The translations under genes were made by a program, and so were the position numbers. A model generated the notes under the pieces. That model did not search any database and was not told the DNA's origin. It saw only the letters and a list, made by a program, of their open reading frames with translations. Of a DNA stretch of 64,000 bases, positions 33,501 through 45,627 are shown piece by piece. Position 1 is the stretch's first letter, and every line of letters begins with the position of its first letter. The DNA is from Cinnamomum chago (lineage: Eukaryota > Streptophyta > Magnoliopsida > Laurales > Lauraceae). The stretch covers positions 65,257,501 to 65,321,500 of the forward strand of contig CP142458.1 of the NCBI GenBank assembly GCA_038049695.1, in the 5' to 3' direction.

Positions 33501-36500
33501 TTAGTAGCAGTGTGACCGGATCATTGACATTCAAAGCATTGGATAGGCTTGGGGGATCCTTTCACTGGATTTTTATCGGACTTAGGCGCAAATTTAGATT
33601 TATTGGGTGCCTTGTTATTCTGAAAGTCCTCTTTCAAAGTGTTTTTCTTATTTTCCCACAACTTTCTGAACTTTTTAAGAAAAAATGCTTCAAACTTTGC
33701 ATCATCCGATTCACAATCCAATTCAGAATCATCCTCCGCAGATTTGGAAGACATGAGGGTAATGTCCTTAGCCTTTTTTGTTGAACAATGATTGGCTTCA
33801 AAGGCTTGCAAGTTTCCAACCAATTTCTCAACTGTGAGGGAGTCTAGATTTTGATACTCCTCAATAGCCACCATTTTTGAATGAAACCTTTCGAGTAGAG
33901 ACCGTAAAATTTTCTTGACAACTTTAACTTCAGAAATTGGCCCTCCCAAATTAAAACTAGAGTTGACACTGTTACTCAGTTTTGGATAAAATTCATCAAA
34001 AGTTTCTGTATCTTTCATTCTCAAGGATTCAGAAGCAGTAGTCAGATTTTGGAGCTTTGTGTGCTTGACAATGTCTTTCCCCTCATGAATAGTCTGTAGG
34101 GTGTCCCATGCAGCCTTAGCAGTACCATATGAAGAAATCCCGCGGAACTCTGAGGTAGTAAAACCATTGAATATGGCACTAATTGCCTTGTTATTGCAAT
34201 TAGAGGCCCGTTTTTCCACTTGAGTCCACTGGGCTTTAGGTTTTAGAATTGCCTATCCATTCGCAATAACTGTAGGTCTGGTATAACCTTCAACAACATC
34301 CCAGACCTCATCATCTATAGCCCTAAGGAAATCAATCATTCTTACCTTCTAGTAAGCATAATTGGTTCCATCGAGCGACAGGGGCTTTGTAGTCGATGTT
34401 TCTTCTCTATTGGATTCCGTAAGAGATAACTGATAAATCAATTACAAAATAATTTAGTGCAACCCGCTTTGACACCAATCGAATGTCACGTTTAAACCCT
34501 AATACGGGTTAAGGTCCCAAATAAGTTTCTCTTTTAGATTTCAATTAAGCCAAATTATTAACCTACATTAGAATCAAGCAATCAATCACAAGAGAAGGAG
34601 ACACTGGATTTTTTACGTAGAAAACCCTACTCAGGAAAAGCCACATGTTTATCATCTCGACTACAGACAACCAAGCACTATGTAATTGAAAGTTATAAGA
34701 AGTACTCACAAACCCTTCCCCAGTTGGAACTCAACCTAAGGATTGTGATGATCTACCGACGTCTCGCCGTACACTTTCACTGTGCTTGAATTGATCGACT
34801 CTAAATGTGAAACACTTAACCATAAGACTACGGTGCCGTCAAGTAGTAAAGGACTAAAGAGTCTGGATTATCGATCCCACGGAGAGAGGATGGAACAAGT
34901 AATGAATCTAATTAAAGTAGAATTGAACTAAGGTATAACTAATATAGAAATTGAAGTGAACAATTAAAACTACTAAACAATGCAATGTAAATAATTAATT
35001 GGACCTAACATATAGGATTAACAAGTGATCAAGCTAGATTAACAAACTAGTGGGCTAATTTATGTGCAAACTACATGGAAATGATGTGAAAAATGGAATT
35101 AAACTAAATGAAATGTAGAATAAAATTAAAATAGTAGCTAAACTACTCTAATTAACAATCTAAACTATGGAATTAACAAGATTTAATCGAAACTAACAAA
35201 GTGAGTGGATGAATGGTGGTGGAAATATAAGATTTCAGGTGAAGATGTGATGTAAAATGTGTAGGATTTTAAAACAAGTGATGTGAAATGTAGATCTAAC
35301 AGTTTAGAAGTGAAAACAACAAATCAAATAAGGATTCAAATTAATAATATTCAAAAGAATAGATTAGGCAATCCAAAATTTGCTAAGTATGTAATTAATA
35401 TCCAATCAATGCATGTTCTAATTCAACTCCCAAATCTACAATCCAATTAGTAATCTCTTGCTTAATTGGGTTGGATGGTATAACAATGAAGATCAAAGTA
35501 AAAGAAATCAAAAGCCAAGACCGTAGATCATCATCTAGCTACCCTAACAATCAAACATCAAAATCAAGTTACAAAAGATCAAAGATAAGGGATCTAGAGC
35601 ATGCTATGTGAGAGAATTTAATCCAAAACTAAAAAACATCAATTGAAATTATTCAAGTATCAAGTGTAAAGATAGAGCATGAGAAATGAGAGAGATCAGC
35701 ACAATTAGATCTAAAAATCTACTAATCAATCATGGCACATTTAAAAAACATAAACTAAAACATACATGGAATTGATCTAATTACATTAGCCACTAAACAT
35801 CAAGAAAAAGCTCCAATTCTTCATTAATGATTTTCAATTACACACTCTCTATATTAGTTAGAAATAAGCTCTTAATTATAATCTAAACGTGTAGAGAAAG
35901 TAAAATTGCCAAAAAGATATCTCTCTCTATAAATACATTGCAATTTATAAAAACATTGAGGATATTTGATTGGCTCATTTCCTTTCACAAGTGTTGCTTT
36001 CAGTTGATTGGTTACAACAAACTGTCCTTCTAAAAGCTTGTGTGTTATGTGGTTCTTTAATTTAGAGGCTTTTGGTTGGCTCATTTCCTTTTAAATGGAT
36101 TGCTTCAATTTGATTGGCTGCAAAAAACTTTCCTTGTAGAAGCATTTGTGTCATGTGGTCCTTCAATTTGGAGGCTTTTGATTGGCTCATTTCCTTTCAT
36201 ATGGATTGCTTCAATTTGATTGGTTGAAACTTGGAGGCTTTTGATTAGCGGAGAAGTTAGAGTTGGGGTAATGCGGGGTCCACCTACACAATATAAATTA
36301 CATAAAAATGGGCTATAAAGAAAATTACAGATTTATGCATGTAAACTTTGCCGCTTTGTATCTCCCTCGTCTGAACTCGTATGAATGTAAATGAGTAGCC
36401 AATTTTGCTCAGAATTCCGACTCTAATGCAATGATGCAAAGAAACAACGTCATTTTATGAGTTAAAATGAAGTTATAGGCGATGATAATCCGATAATTCG

Positions 36501-39500
36501 ATCAAATGATAAAATCTCAGTGCAAAGCAAATGATATGCACATGAAATACTGATAAAACTTGGACTACTGAGGGGTAAAATATGCAATATTTAATACTCA
36601 TTATAAACCAACCACCTTGAACATCTCTTCAATGTGAATCTACTACAAGACAGTAGATGAACAGATCTCCAAGCTTTAACTCTTCAGCTCTGAAACAATG
36701 GATGCTTTGGAGAAGATTGAAATTCTGGGATCTGAACCCTATAGGGGTGAATAGGGTGAGCTCAAAACCTAGACCAATTTTTAAAATCCTTAGCCAAATA
36801 TGCCTTGAAGATTAATTGATTTGAATACAAGAGATGTCTCTAACGAGTAAACAATCATAGGATTTAAACAAAACATATACCATAAACATTAATCATACCA
36901 TATGTAAGCATCCACCATAAGACAAGAGATTTATAGTGTTTCGGTAAACATGCCTACATCCACTCCCTATTTCCCTACCGGATTTTCCACTATCTTATCT
37001 TGAGGTTTAAGCTGACTTCTAACCTTACAAACACATATGCTCTTCAAAGGCTTAACATTAACCTTCACAATCACTCATGCTTTTCTAAGGCTTAGTAATA
37101 ACCTTTACAACAAAATAGCTTTTCTCTCAAATCTATGCCAAGAAATGCACTAAGAGAAATGCAATTAAGTACATTTTAATGCCTCTTAACATAGGCTCAT
37201 GTAAAAGTAAAAATACAATTTAAGACATGCATAATGAATGCAAAACCTATAAATGATGCATATGCTTGAAACCCTGTATCTCTTTTTGAAATTGAATGCT
37301 CATAATTGATACAAAGGTAAAATCTATAAATGAGAGATAGAGTGATTAAATGATGCACACATATTTTGAAGTAATCAACAAACTAATTTTAGGAAACTTA
37401 ACGTAGTTCTAGCTTGTTTGTTCGAAACATAAATTTGATAACATGTGTAAATCTATTCAAATGTTGAAGTCAAATCACTAATCATGTTTAAAATCAAAGC
37501 ATATTAAGTAACCAACATTTGAACATGTTAAGTGAACACTAAATTATGCTATTAAATGAAAATAAAGGTTTAAGGAGAAGCATGAATTAATTTTGAGATA
37601 AAGGGAGTAAACCCATTTGAAGAATCAAAGGTTAATAAAATCCATAGATTTGCCATCCTAGCCTTCCTTTAGCCTAGCCTAGCTCTCCCACCTTCCTTAG
37701 CCCTCAAAAGACTCAAAAGTGATGGCTCAAATCCCAAGGAAATGCTTATTTATAAAGAAAAAAAGGTCTCTATAATGGCACTCTGGTCGGTTAACCGACT
37801 TTTTGGTTTTTTTAACCGAACTCAACTGCCTTATACCAACGGTCATAAAATTTGAATTTGATTGACCGAACTTCCTCATGTCTGTTAACCGACAGTTGAC
37901 CGACATGTGACCAAAGTGCCAGACTTGAACTTTTGTTACATTCTGGAATTAAAATCGAGAGCTAACCCAACTGATGGTCGGTTAGCAGAACTTTCCCCGA
38001 GGAAAATATGTGAAAATGATTTTTGAAAGGGGAAATTTGGCCATGGAGAACTAGTCTTGAATAGAGGCTAACATGTTTGAAAAATGAGTTTCAAAATGCG
38101 ATTCAAAGCATGTTTATGCATGACTTTTCAAAATACATTTGATAAAACATTTGATGCTAAATTGAAAAGCTCAAAACATGCATAAAGGTCAAGAATCAAC
38201 GATATGATGCCACAAACTAAAAATGCATGAAGATTCCAAGATTAAAAAGTATGAGTGCATGAGAGATCAAGCTATGATTAAAAGGAATACATCCAATCAA
38301 ATTGCAACAAAAATAACTCTAACAAAGAGGATGGTTCTCTCAAAAAGTTGTAGGGTTTAGAAAGGGGGAGAGAGAGAGACCCTTTGGTTTGAGAGAAAAT
38401 GTCCTTAAATAACTATTGGTTTGTGTCGAAGAGTTAGGGCTGCAGTGGGAGAAAAATTGTGAAATCTTGAATAAATTGGAAACAACTCGGGTTTAAAGTC
38501 ACCGCCATTCGATTGATCAGATGAGGTATAGTCATAGATAGAGCCAAAATAACTGAGAGGTCTCCTAGGTCTGATTGATCGGGCATATATTTGATCGATC
38601 GCATAGAGCACTTTGCCAAACTTTGTGAATTTGCTTCTTTTCTCTTCCTTTGACTTCACTTCATGCACACAACGAACGGTCCATCTAAAAGATGTAAATT
38701 ACAACTCAATGGACCCAAGTTTTGCCCATCCCAATGAGTTTTTCAACACTCAAATCCTTACAATTACCATTCAAAATATATACAAGTAAATAAATTAAAA
38801 CATGAGATTTCTCTTCTATTCATTTTTGTACTGTAATCATGTTCAGTTCCTAATCTGCTAGCATACCATCAAATGCCATTAAAAAGGAAAAAAGAATATC
38901 ATACCACCAAATGAGGTGTTCATCTTGGGTGCCCTTTCTATGCAGTTGGTGGGGTCCTTATGGTATCTTCTATCAATTGAGCGCCAGGCCATGTGTTGGG
39001 AAAGTGAATGTAGTATGGAAACTGGCTCGATAAATGGAACAGCATGCAGTATCAGATACTTGGATTGTGAAAGTCAGAACCAAATAGTTCGACAGATTTG
39101 GGCGCAGAACACAAGTGTATTCCAAAACTGTAATCCTAATAATATTAATATTACTTTCAACTTTGGAATATTTCAAGCTGCTGTGGGCAAAGAGGTTGTC
39201 TCCACCAAGTTCCTTGAAAAATACTTTTATTGCCTTTGGTGGGGTTTGCAGCAATTAAGGTACATACTCACACCATGAGTTTCATACATTCTTTTTAGAG
39301 TTTGTAATAATTTCGTGTTATTTACTCAATCTCAGCACTATGCCAATGCTGGTCAAATTATAGAGAGGAAAAACAAAAACTATTTATTTTAATTATCAGA
39401 TATATAGTACTATTTGGTTTGACTACTTACATGACATTGTTGCTCACATGTATTGCCACATCCTAGTCATTGAACAGTGGCCCCGATGGCTAGAATACCT

Positions 39501-42500
39501 GACCCAAAAATCAGCTGGTTCTGTCATCTGTACAGTGGGTCCATCCGAGTGTTTATTGTGGGTCCGAATGTCTGGTTGTATCAACATGTCTAATTGGGAT
39601 TGTCGATTTTTTATGCCCTTAAATCGTTCATCTGGCTTTTACATGTCTGGGAGCTCACTTGATGAATGGAACCACATCATTGTTGAGCCAGTCCCACCTG
39701 TGCTATGGGGCCTTGCCCACCTTTTGTATGGCTTACAGGTGGTGTAGCAAAACACTAGGTTTGAATTGTATGTGTGGCAGTGGCTGCATGTGGGTATGGA
39801 TATGGTTGACTTGTGAGTTAAGAAATGGTCTCATTGTCCATTGTTTCTAGATTTTATTCTACTTTGCATTACGGGCTCTAGGACTTTTTTGAATAGTCTT
39901 CTTTAATCAAGGAGATGCACAATAGCTTGCAAGGCTTAAAGGAGCCAACAATGTTTCAAAGATTTTGTGTTTTATATCACTAATTTTCCTCACTTCTAAT
40001 CATCAATTCCAATATTTATTTATGTTCATATATTGCCTTCATCTTGTCATGTATTGATAAAATAATGGCAAATATATAGTTTAGGAAAAAATAACTAAAA
40101 AAAGATGGGAAACAACTTCTTTTTCTGTACATTTGTTTCAGTTTATAAAACACCTGTTTGCTTGTTTCCTTTTCAGTTCATTTGCGCAAAATCTGGTAAC
40201 AAGCCCATACATTGGGGAAACGACATTCACCTTATTCTTGGTCACTTTAGGTATCATTTTGTTTGCACATTTGATCGGGAACATGCAGGTATGTTAAGCA
40301 TAGCTTCTTTTCTTATCCTTGTAGTCACATTTCAAATTTCCTTTTGTGTGATTATATAATTAGAAATACTACAATAGCAAATATTGGACCTTATAACTTC
40401 CTTTTTAAAGTTCTATTGGACCTAATATCTCAAAGTTCGGATCCCTGTTTCGTAGAAACAAAGTGAGTTTAGATCGGGTGAAAAAGTATCTTCCCGTTTC
40501 ATAGAAACATGAGATCCGAACTCAATATCTCATAAAAGAGGCAGTACATGTACCACTTAAATAGCAATGTTAACAGTTTTCCAATTGTGTAACTTTCAAA
40601 CAATCATGTAATTAATTATGTGATTAACATTACTCTTTTTTTTTTCAAAGCACACGCACGCACACTTCTGGGACCCACTTTGATATAAATTAGAACATGG
40701 GACCCACTTTAGGAATTATAACATGGGCCCACCTTAGGAATTATATATAACAAAGACCCATGTAAGAAGTGTTGTACATGGGACCCACCCTTAAAACTTT
40801 AACACGGGCCCACCTTTAGGAATTAGAATATGGGGCCTGCCTTTAAAAGAATTATAATGTGGGCCCACTTTTATAGGTACTATAATGTGGGACCACCTTT
40901 TAAGGCTACAAACATGGTACTCACCTTTAGGACATGCAAAGTGCGCCTAGCAAGTGTAGAAGAAGAGCTTATTTCTAAAATAGGAACTTCCTAAGGTGAG
41001 TCCAAAGTTGCAATTACAAAAGGTAGGTCCACATTATAAATCCTATAAAGGTGGGTCACAATGTAATTTCTATAAAGGTGGGGGCCATGTTCTAATTCCT
41101 ATTTATGCTTGGACAATAGTAAGCTATGTGTTCATAGAAAAGGTTTAACTTGGCTACTTTATAAATCCCAATCCCTCCAAATATTCAATGATTTTATTTT
41201 TCTCTATTTTTTTAAAAAGAAAGGCAGGACAGAAGAGTCAGAAATAAATAATTCCAACTAATTGGATACTTGACTGATGGCGATCATTATAACGAATAAT
41301 AAAATGATACCATGGATATTCATAAGAAAAATAAAAGGATCCGTGTTAAAACTATGTATACACTTTTTAGAGCCTTAACCAATTCTAAGAGAGTATTTTG
41401 TATATAGCCCTAAGGTTTTTAGGATTTGTAAATTGACCGCCATAGTTTAAGTAATTCTAAATAGGCCCTATTTTTTCATTTTAATATCATTTGTGTCCTC
41501 AAAATCAATAGTCTTCCAACCACCATAAGTTTTTGGAGTAAAATAACACTTTTATCCATCTTTTTATCTTTATATGCATAATTTTAAAACCTTGGACTTG
41601 TTTTTCTCTAAAGCCTGTAACAATAACAATTAATTTAGTGGGAGAGAATAACTCTGCATAAATCCATTTTTCTCAAAACAAAGTCTATTTCATTAAGTAC
41701 AAATCGATCATAATGACATTCAACGCATGTGCTTATAATTGGTTATACTTGATCCAATCAATGGGCAACCCACTATTGGATCAAGGAAAGTTTCAAAATA
41801 CATGATTGAGCTTCATATGCACGAGAGAGCTTTTGAGAGAGAGGCCGTTAGAATTAGGGATAAAATAATAGTACTTTTTCGGAAATAGTAACATACTCAT
41901 TTTTATTTAATGGATATTTTTATAAAAAAACCTCAATAAAATGTCATGGTGTTTGCCCATTCTCATTAAGAACACTGATTTTGGAGACAGGAAAGTTATT
42001 AAAATAAAAAAAGTGAGGGCCTATTTATAAATACTAAAACCACATGGGCTTATTTACACATCCTAGGAATCTTATGGTGGTATATACAAAAATCTCATTC
42101 TATAAAACTTACAAGAGTGGGAAAAAAGTTGGGATTAATCTATTTATGGCTCTCTTTTCTTTTTCATTTTTTACAAGATCTGTAAGGATCTATGATATAT
42201 AACTTTAATCCATGAGGATCTAAAGATACAAGACCTCATGCCTTGGGCCTTATAGTTTCTTTGAAAATACTAAATGGTTTGGATCATGAATTGGCACAAG
42301 GGAGCTGCTATTCACACATACCTCATTGCTCATTACACATCCATCCATGGGCCCCCTCCAAGAAATTCCAAAACTACCCCTGTCCCTCTCTCTCCGTCTC
42401 CTTGCTCGCCGCTCACCTCCGCCTGGCGCCCACGTCTGCCTGTGCCCTCTCCCTCTCCCTCTCCTTCTCCCTCCCCATCTCCCTCCCTCTCCCACTTTCC

Positions 42501-45403
42501 CTCTCCCCCTTTCTCTCTCCCTCTCCTTCTCCTCGATTGCCGTCCCTCTCTGTTTGGCCACCCAGGGCCGAACAATATACTCATTTAATCCATGAGGATC
42601 TAAAGATACAAAACCTCATGCCTTAGGGCTTATAGTTTCTTTGAAAATACTAAATGGTTTGGATCATGAATTGGCACGACTGCAGAAAAATAATAAGTTT
42701 AGGATTAGGTTGTTTTGCATTTTTCACATATTTCTTATAATTCATAAGGATAAAGTATATGAAGCTTGGGGCTTTTTAGTTACAAGAAAATGTTAAATGG
42801 CTCTAGTCACAAATTGAAGGCTAACAAGAGTGAAAAAAAATAAAAAATGAGACAAACAACGTGCGCTTTTAAGATGTAAAAAAAAATGAGGCCGGTGTGT
42901 ATCAAACCCTAGATAACATAGCATCATGAGGATGCTTTATTTTGTAATGGAGAGCTCTTGGTGATTTGGGGTGTGGCTTTAATATATATGACTAGCACAA
43001 TGACCTGTGGTGAGAAAAGGTAGGTCCAAACATTGTAATTTAAATATTTACATATGAAAAGATTAAATAATTGTAAAGAAATTCAATTTGACATAGAAAA
43101 GGACACAAAAAAACTGAGATTTGTTCGATTTTGATTCAATGGTCCAGTCCATTTGCAGTAGTGCAAAAACCAATGGGACCCACGAGTGGTTTGGTTGACC
43201 GCATGGGGCCTCCAAGTAAGGCCACAGTAGGCCCTATGCAAGACATCTACACAAGGGCAACCACTCTCCCCCTAACCATTTATGTCATGATGGATCATCC
43301 CATGGAGTTTGTTAACTTCTCTTGCTTGGTGCAGAAATACTTGGAATCTCTCACAGTGAGAGTTGAAGAGTGGAGACTTAAGCGGAAAGACAGTGAAGAG
43401 TGGATGGAACATCGGCAGCTTCCACAAGATTTGCGAGAACGCGTGCAGCGGTTTATTCAGTACAAGTGGCTTGCAACACAGGGAGTTGATGAAGAATCAA
43501 TCCTGCAGGCTTTACCTCCTGATCTTCGTCGAGATATTAAACGACACTTATGCTTGGACCTTGTCAAACGTGTAAGAAGTTCCTCCATCTTTTATCTAGT
43601 TATCTAAATTCTAAGGAACAAAAATACTCAAGACTTTTTGTGAAAAGTCAAGTATGGTAAGTACTAACTCTGGTTGTTGATGCAATAGTCTCAACTTTTT
43701 TTTTTTTTTTGGCTTGTTATGGATATTCTAGTTTTCGTAGTTACTAGTTATCCTTTTGGATCTGCAGATAATTACTTCCATCTGGATAGTTTTCATCTCC
43801 GAGTGTTAATAAGTTGAAAGATACATTCATCCTGGCTAATGTTTCTACATGATTGTATGCTTCTTGCAAATATGAAGCTCCACTAAACCATCCATGCATT
43901 TGTAACCGCACATACAGGGATTGCATCAATGTTCTACATATTTCTCATTCAGTTAATGGTTTCATTCTTGCGCACTCTTGATGATCAATCAGTTTAAATG
44001 CTTTGACATATAAGCATTGTCACCACCACCACCACCATCATCATAACGGATGATTGGGTCCTAATGTGGGTACCATCCTAACCACTCCTGAACACAGTTT
44101 CAACAGGTGGGGGCTTATTTACATCAAGCACTGCATCCTATATAAGTACATACACAAATCTCATTCCAGCTGGAGTGATTTACATTGTTGGACTAATCAT
44201 GTATTAGAACATAGTAGTATATTTCAAACATGATCAATCTAATGGTGTAAGTCATTTTTACTTAAGTGAAATTTGGTCGAATGCCTAGGCCGGGAGGGGC
44301 TTGTCATGTGAATGAGTTGGATCAGGCAAAATTATGATTTGCATCTCATCCGGTGTAGATTTTGTTTAAACAATGCCAAAGGACTTTACCAAATTAATTA
44401 TTCCATATCATTGCACCACTATATAGTTTCTACTCATAAAAATCATACTTAGACTTGCATGATCAGTATGCATGTTCTTAAATCTATTCGATCACGAAAT
44501 GGAAATCTCATGCTAAAGATTAGGTCTATAAATTATAAATGAAAATTATTTTTTTTAGATGGACAAATTAATAATAAAAACTTCATCATCAAATATTAAT
44601 TCTCATTCTGCAAATCCCAGGTCTCTCTCTCTCTCTAGAAATTGTTCTTTTGCTTACATATTTTACTAACCCGCTTGTGCTCATCTGAGTTGCAGGTGCC
44701 CTTTTTCGCACAGATGGATGATCAGCTTCTTGATGCCATATGTGGACGCCTAGTATCATCCTTGAGCATTGAAGGTACCTACCTTGTCCGTGAGGGTGAT
44801 CCTTTGACGCAGATGCTCTTTATCATTCGAGGGCAATTGGAGAGTTCAACCACAGATGGTGGAAGAACTGGTTTCTTTAATTCAACAACACTCAGGCCTG
44901 GTGACTTCTGTGGGGAGGAACTACTTACATGGGCATTGCTTCCAAAGTCCACACTCAACTTGCCTTCTTCGACAAGGACGGTAAGAGCCGTAGATGAGGT
45001 GGAAGCATTTGCACTACATGCACAAGATCTCAAGTTTGTTGCAAACCAATTCAGACGTCTTCACAGTAAGAAATTGCAGCACACATTCAGGTTCTACTCC
45101 CATCAATGGAGAACGTGGGCGGCTTGCTTCATACAGGCAGGTTGGCGTCGATACAAGAGAAGGAAGATCAAGTCAAAGGATAAAAGGCTGCAGGAGTCAC
45201 TCTCTTTTGATTTGGCTGAGCATGTAGTGATTGGAACAAAGCGGGAGGATGAGGTCATGGAGTCTCAGTCAGAAAATCCTTCTCTAGTCAAGCAGAATCT
45301 TGGGGTGAAGATAATGTTATCAACGTTTGCAACCAACAGAAAGAGAAGGGCTGAGAGGCCGGAAGAGCCCGACTTCTTTGCCGAGCATGATAAGGATGAT
45401 TAG
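27519..45403 (+). CDS. cyclic nucleotide-gated ion channel (CNGC)
   Basis: Seven exons join in frame: 27519-27547, 27665-28220, 29569-29766, 38946-39259, 40177-40288, 43335-43571 and 44696-45403 (stop TAG), giving 717 residues, a normal CNGC length. The first exon encodes MGFKKQKTVR. The transmembrane core (about residues 75-400) contains LQWNRVFFF, an FRTAYVAPSSRIFGRGELV block, and the pore helix YCLWWGLQQL, followed by SSFAQNL and the end of S6, LIGNMQ. The C-linker has LRERVQRFIQYKWLATQGVD. The cyclic-nucleotide-binding domain has the phosphate-binding cassette PGDFCGEELL (551-558). An IQ-like calmodulin site WAACFIQAGWRRYKRR follows at about 623-638. Plant CNGCs are Ca2+-permeable, mostly plasma- or nuclear-membrane channels regulated by calmodulin. 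Sequence character suggests the group with Arabidopsis CNGC14-18. All introns are GT-AG (117, 1348, 9179, 917, 3046 and 1124 nt). The filter is AQNL rather than the usual GQNL. Confidence 0.93.
28693..28895 (-). repeat. tRNA-derived SINE-like repeat with poly-G run
   Basis: On the minus strand the sequence reads CTTACCTCAGTGGTAAGGTG (A-box-like) and, about 30 bases on, GGTTCGAACCCC (B box). This is the RNA polymerase III promoter arrangement of tRNA-derived SINEs. It cannot be a tRNA gene because no acceptor stem or anticodon arm forms. On the + strand it borders a run of 24 G (28693-28716). It lies in the second CNGC intron (28221-29568). Confidence 0.5.
30205..30362 (-). repeat. LINE 3'-end fragment
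   Basis: On the minus strand the sequence has GGGCCTTCTTTGG, GGGTTTCCCCCTG and a terminal AATAATAAAAAA, resembling the 3' end of a plant L1-type LINE. It lies just left of the copia element in the CNGC third intron. Confidence 0.4.
30481..31319 (-). repeat. copia 3' LTR
   Basis: It starts near AGTCGTGTTTAAAC and ends CTCAAATTCTTAGA on the + strand. It aligns to the split right LTR. It holds palindromes at 31086-31097 and 31146-31159 (TCCGATCGATCGGA). Confidence 0.85.
32592..34440 (-). pseudogene. copia gag with two zinc knuckles, broken
   Basis: Read on the minus strand, the N-terminal block LDGTNYAY..KVRM and the UBN2-like region (AAWDTLQTIHEG, FDEFYPKLSNSVNS) are followed by a first knuckle beginning CFECQ. 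Then come a coiled region, RMNTGSMKLDEILGSQK and a second knuckle CHFCGIKGHIRPHC. In-frame stops include TAG at 34349-34351 (after NYAY), TAG at 34253-34255 and a TGA within the first knuckle near 33519-33521, plus frame changes before 33021. Gag packages the element RNA into particles. No pol follows. Confidence 0.8.
34466..34477 (-). other. copia primer-binding site
   Basis: The minus strand reads TGGTGTCAAAGC, seven bases inside the 5' LTR edge at 34484. It differs at two or three positions from the initiator-Met-tRNA PBS typical of copia elements. Confidence 0.6.
34791..36607. mobile_element. gypsy-type solo LTR inserted in the copia LTR
   Basis: Copia LTR sequence breaks after TGTGCTTGAA (34790) and resumes CCAACCACCTTGAAC (36608). 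The insert of about 1.8 kb contains GGATTATCGATCCCACGGAGAG, the block also seen near 13640, so it resembles a plant gypsy LTR. No internal genes are present. It includes a 106-bp tandem repeat at about 35960-36250. Target duplication is not obvious, so the exact borders are uncertain by a few bases. Confidence 0.6.
35960..36250. repeat. 106-bp tandem repeat, about 2.7 copies
   Basis: TTGGCTCATTTCCTTT recurs about every 106 bases (near 35969, 36075 and 36181). Each is followed by TTGCTTYAATTTGATTGG and GGAGGCTTTTG. It lies within the solo LTR. Confidence 0.8.
36718..38324 (-). mobile_element. solo LTR with near-perfect TSD, inserted in the copia LTR
   Basis: A 1607-bp insert starts TGAAATTCTGGGATC and ends CTCTAACA (TG...CA). 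It is flanked by AAGAT (36713-36717) and AAGAG (38325-38329), a 5-bp duplication with one change. It carries CCTATAGGGGTGAATAGGG near its left end, a phrase common in long plant copia LTRs, and no genes. It contains the palindrome GTCGGTTAACCGAC (37786-37799) and partial copies near 37882 and 37976. Orientation is inferred from palindrome placement. Confidence 0.7.
40650..41105. repeat. foldback of short GGGACCCAC repeats
   Basis: The left half repeats variants of ACATGGGACCCACCTTTAGGAATTATA about eight times. The last part (about 41020-41105) has the reverse complement, e.g. TATAAAGGTGGGTCACAATG and GGTGGGGGCCATGTTC. The outer words TTAGAACATG and CATGTTCTAA also pair. No coding content. It lies in the fifth CNGC intron and resembles a MITE made of tandem units. 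Confidence 0.6.
42204..42677. repeat. 94-bp direct repeats flanking a CT-rich insert
   Basis: The 94 bases at 42204-42297 recur at 42584-42677 with about four differences. The 286 bases between begin with CTATTCACACATACC and become (CTCTCC)n-rich. It lies in the fifth CNGC intron. The open frames across it are low-complexity artefacts. Confidence 0.8.
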
Positions 45404-45627
45404 CTGGTGCAATTACTGTTTATGTATACTAGCAACAAAGGCCCTGAAGTAAAAGTATAATAAAATTAAAGCTCTTTTTTTTAAAGTATTACTAAGAAAG
45501 AAAGAAATCTAAAAAAACCAATATAGTATCTATGGTTCTTAAAAGTTATTCTATGCATCGCCAACATATATATTTAAAGGTGATTGATCTTGGTCCATTA
45601 GCTAGAATCACGTTAGGTTTTTTTAGT

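Larger units (their letters stand above)
30481..38762 (-). mobile_element. gag-only Ty1/copia element with two insertions in its 5' LTR
   Basis: A left LTR (30481-31319) recurs on the right in three pieces: 34484-34790, 36608-36717 and 38325-38762. The element points to the minus strand. A PBS-like GGTGTCAAAGC (34466-34477 region) adjoins the right LTR and a gag frame follows. The interior (31320-34483) is only 3.2 kb and shows no RT, RNase H or integrase, so it is non-autonomous. The two gaps in the right LTR are separate later insertions (34791-36607 and 36718-38324). The whole complex lies in the third CNGC intron, antisense to the gene. Flanking target duplications are not clear. Confidence 0.82.

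Noticed and set aside
42243..42626. Ser/Pro/Leu-rich and Arg/Glu-rich open frames in the CNGC intron
   Set aside because: They arise from the (CTCTCC)n tract and appear in several frames on both strands at once.
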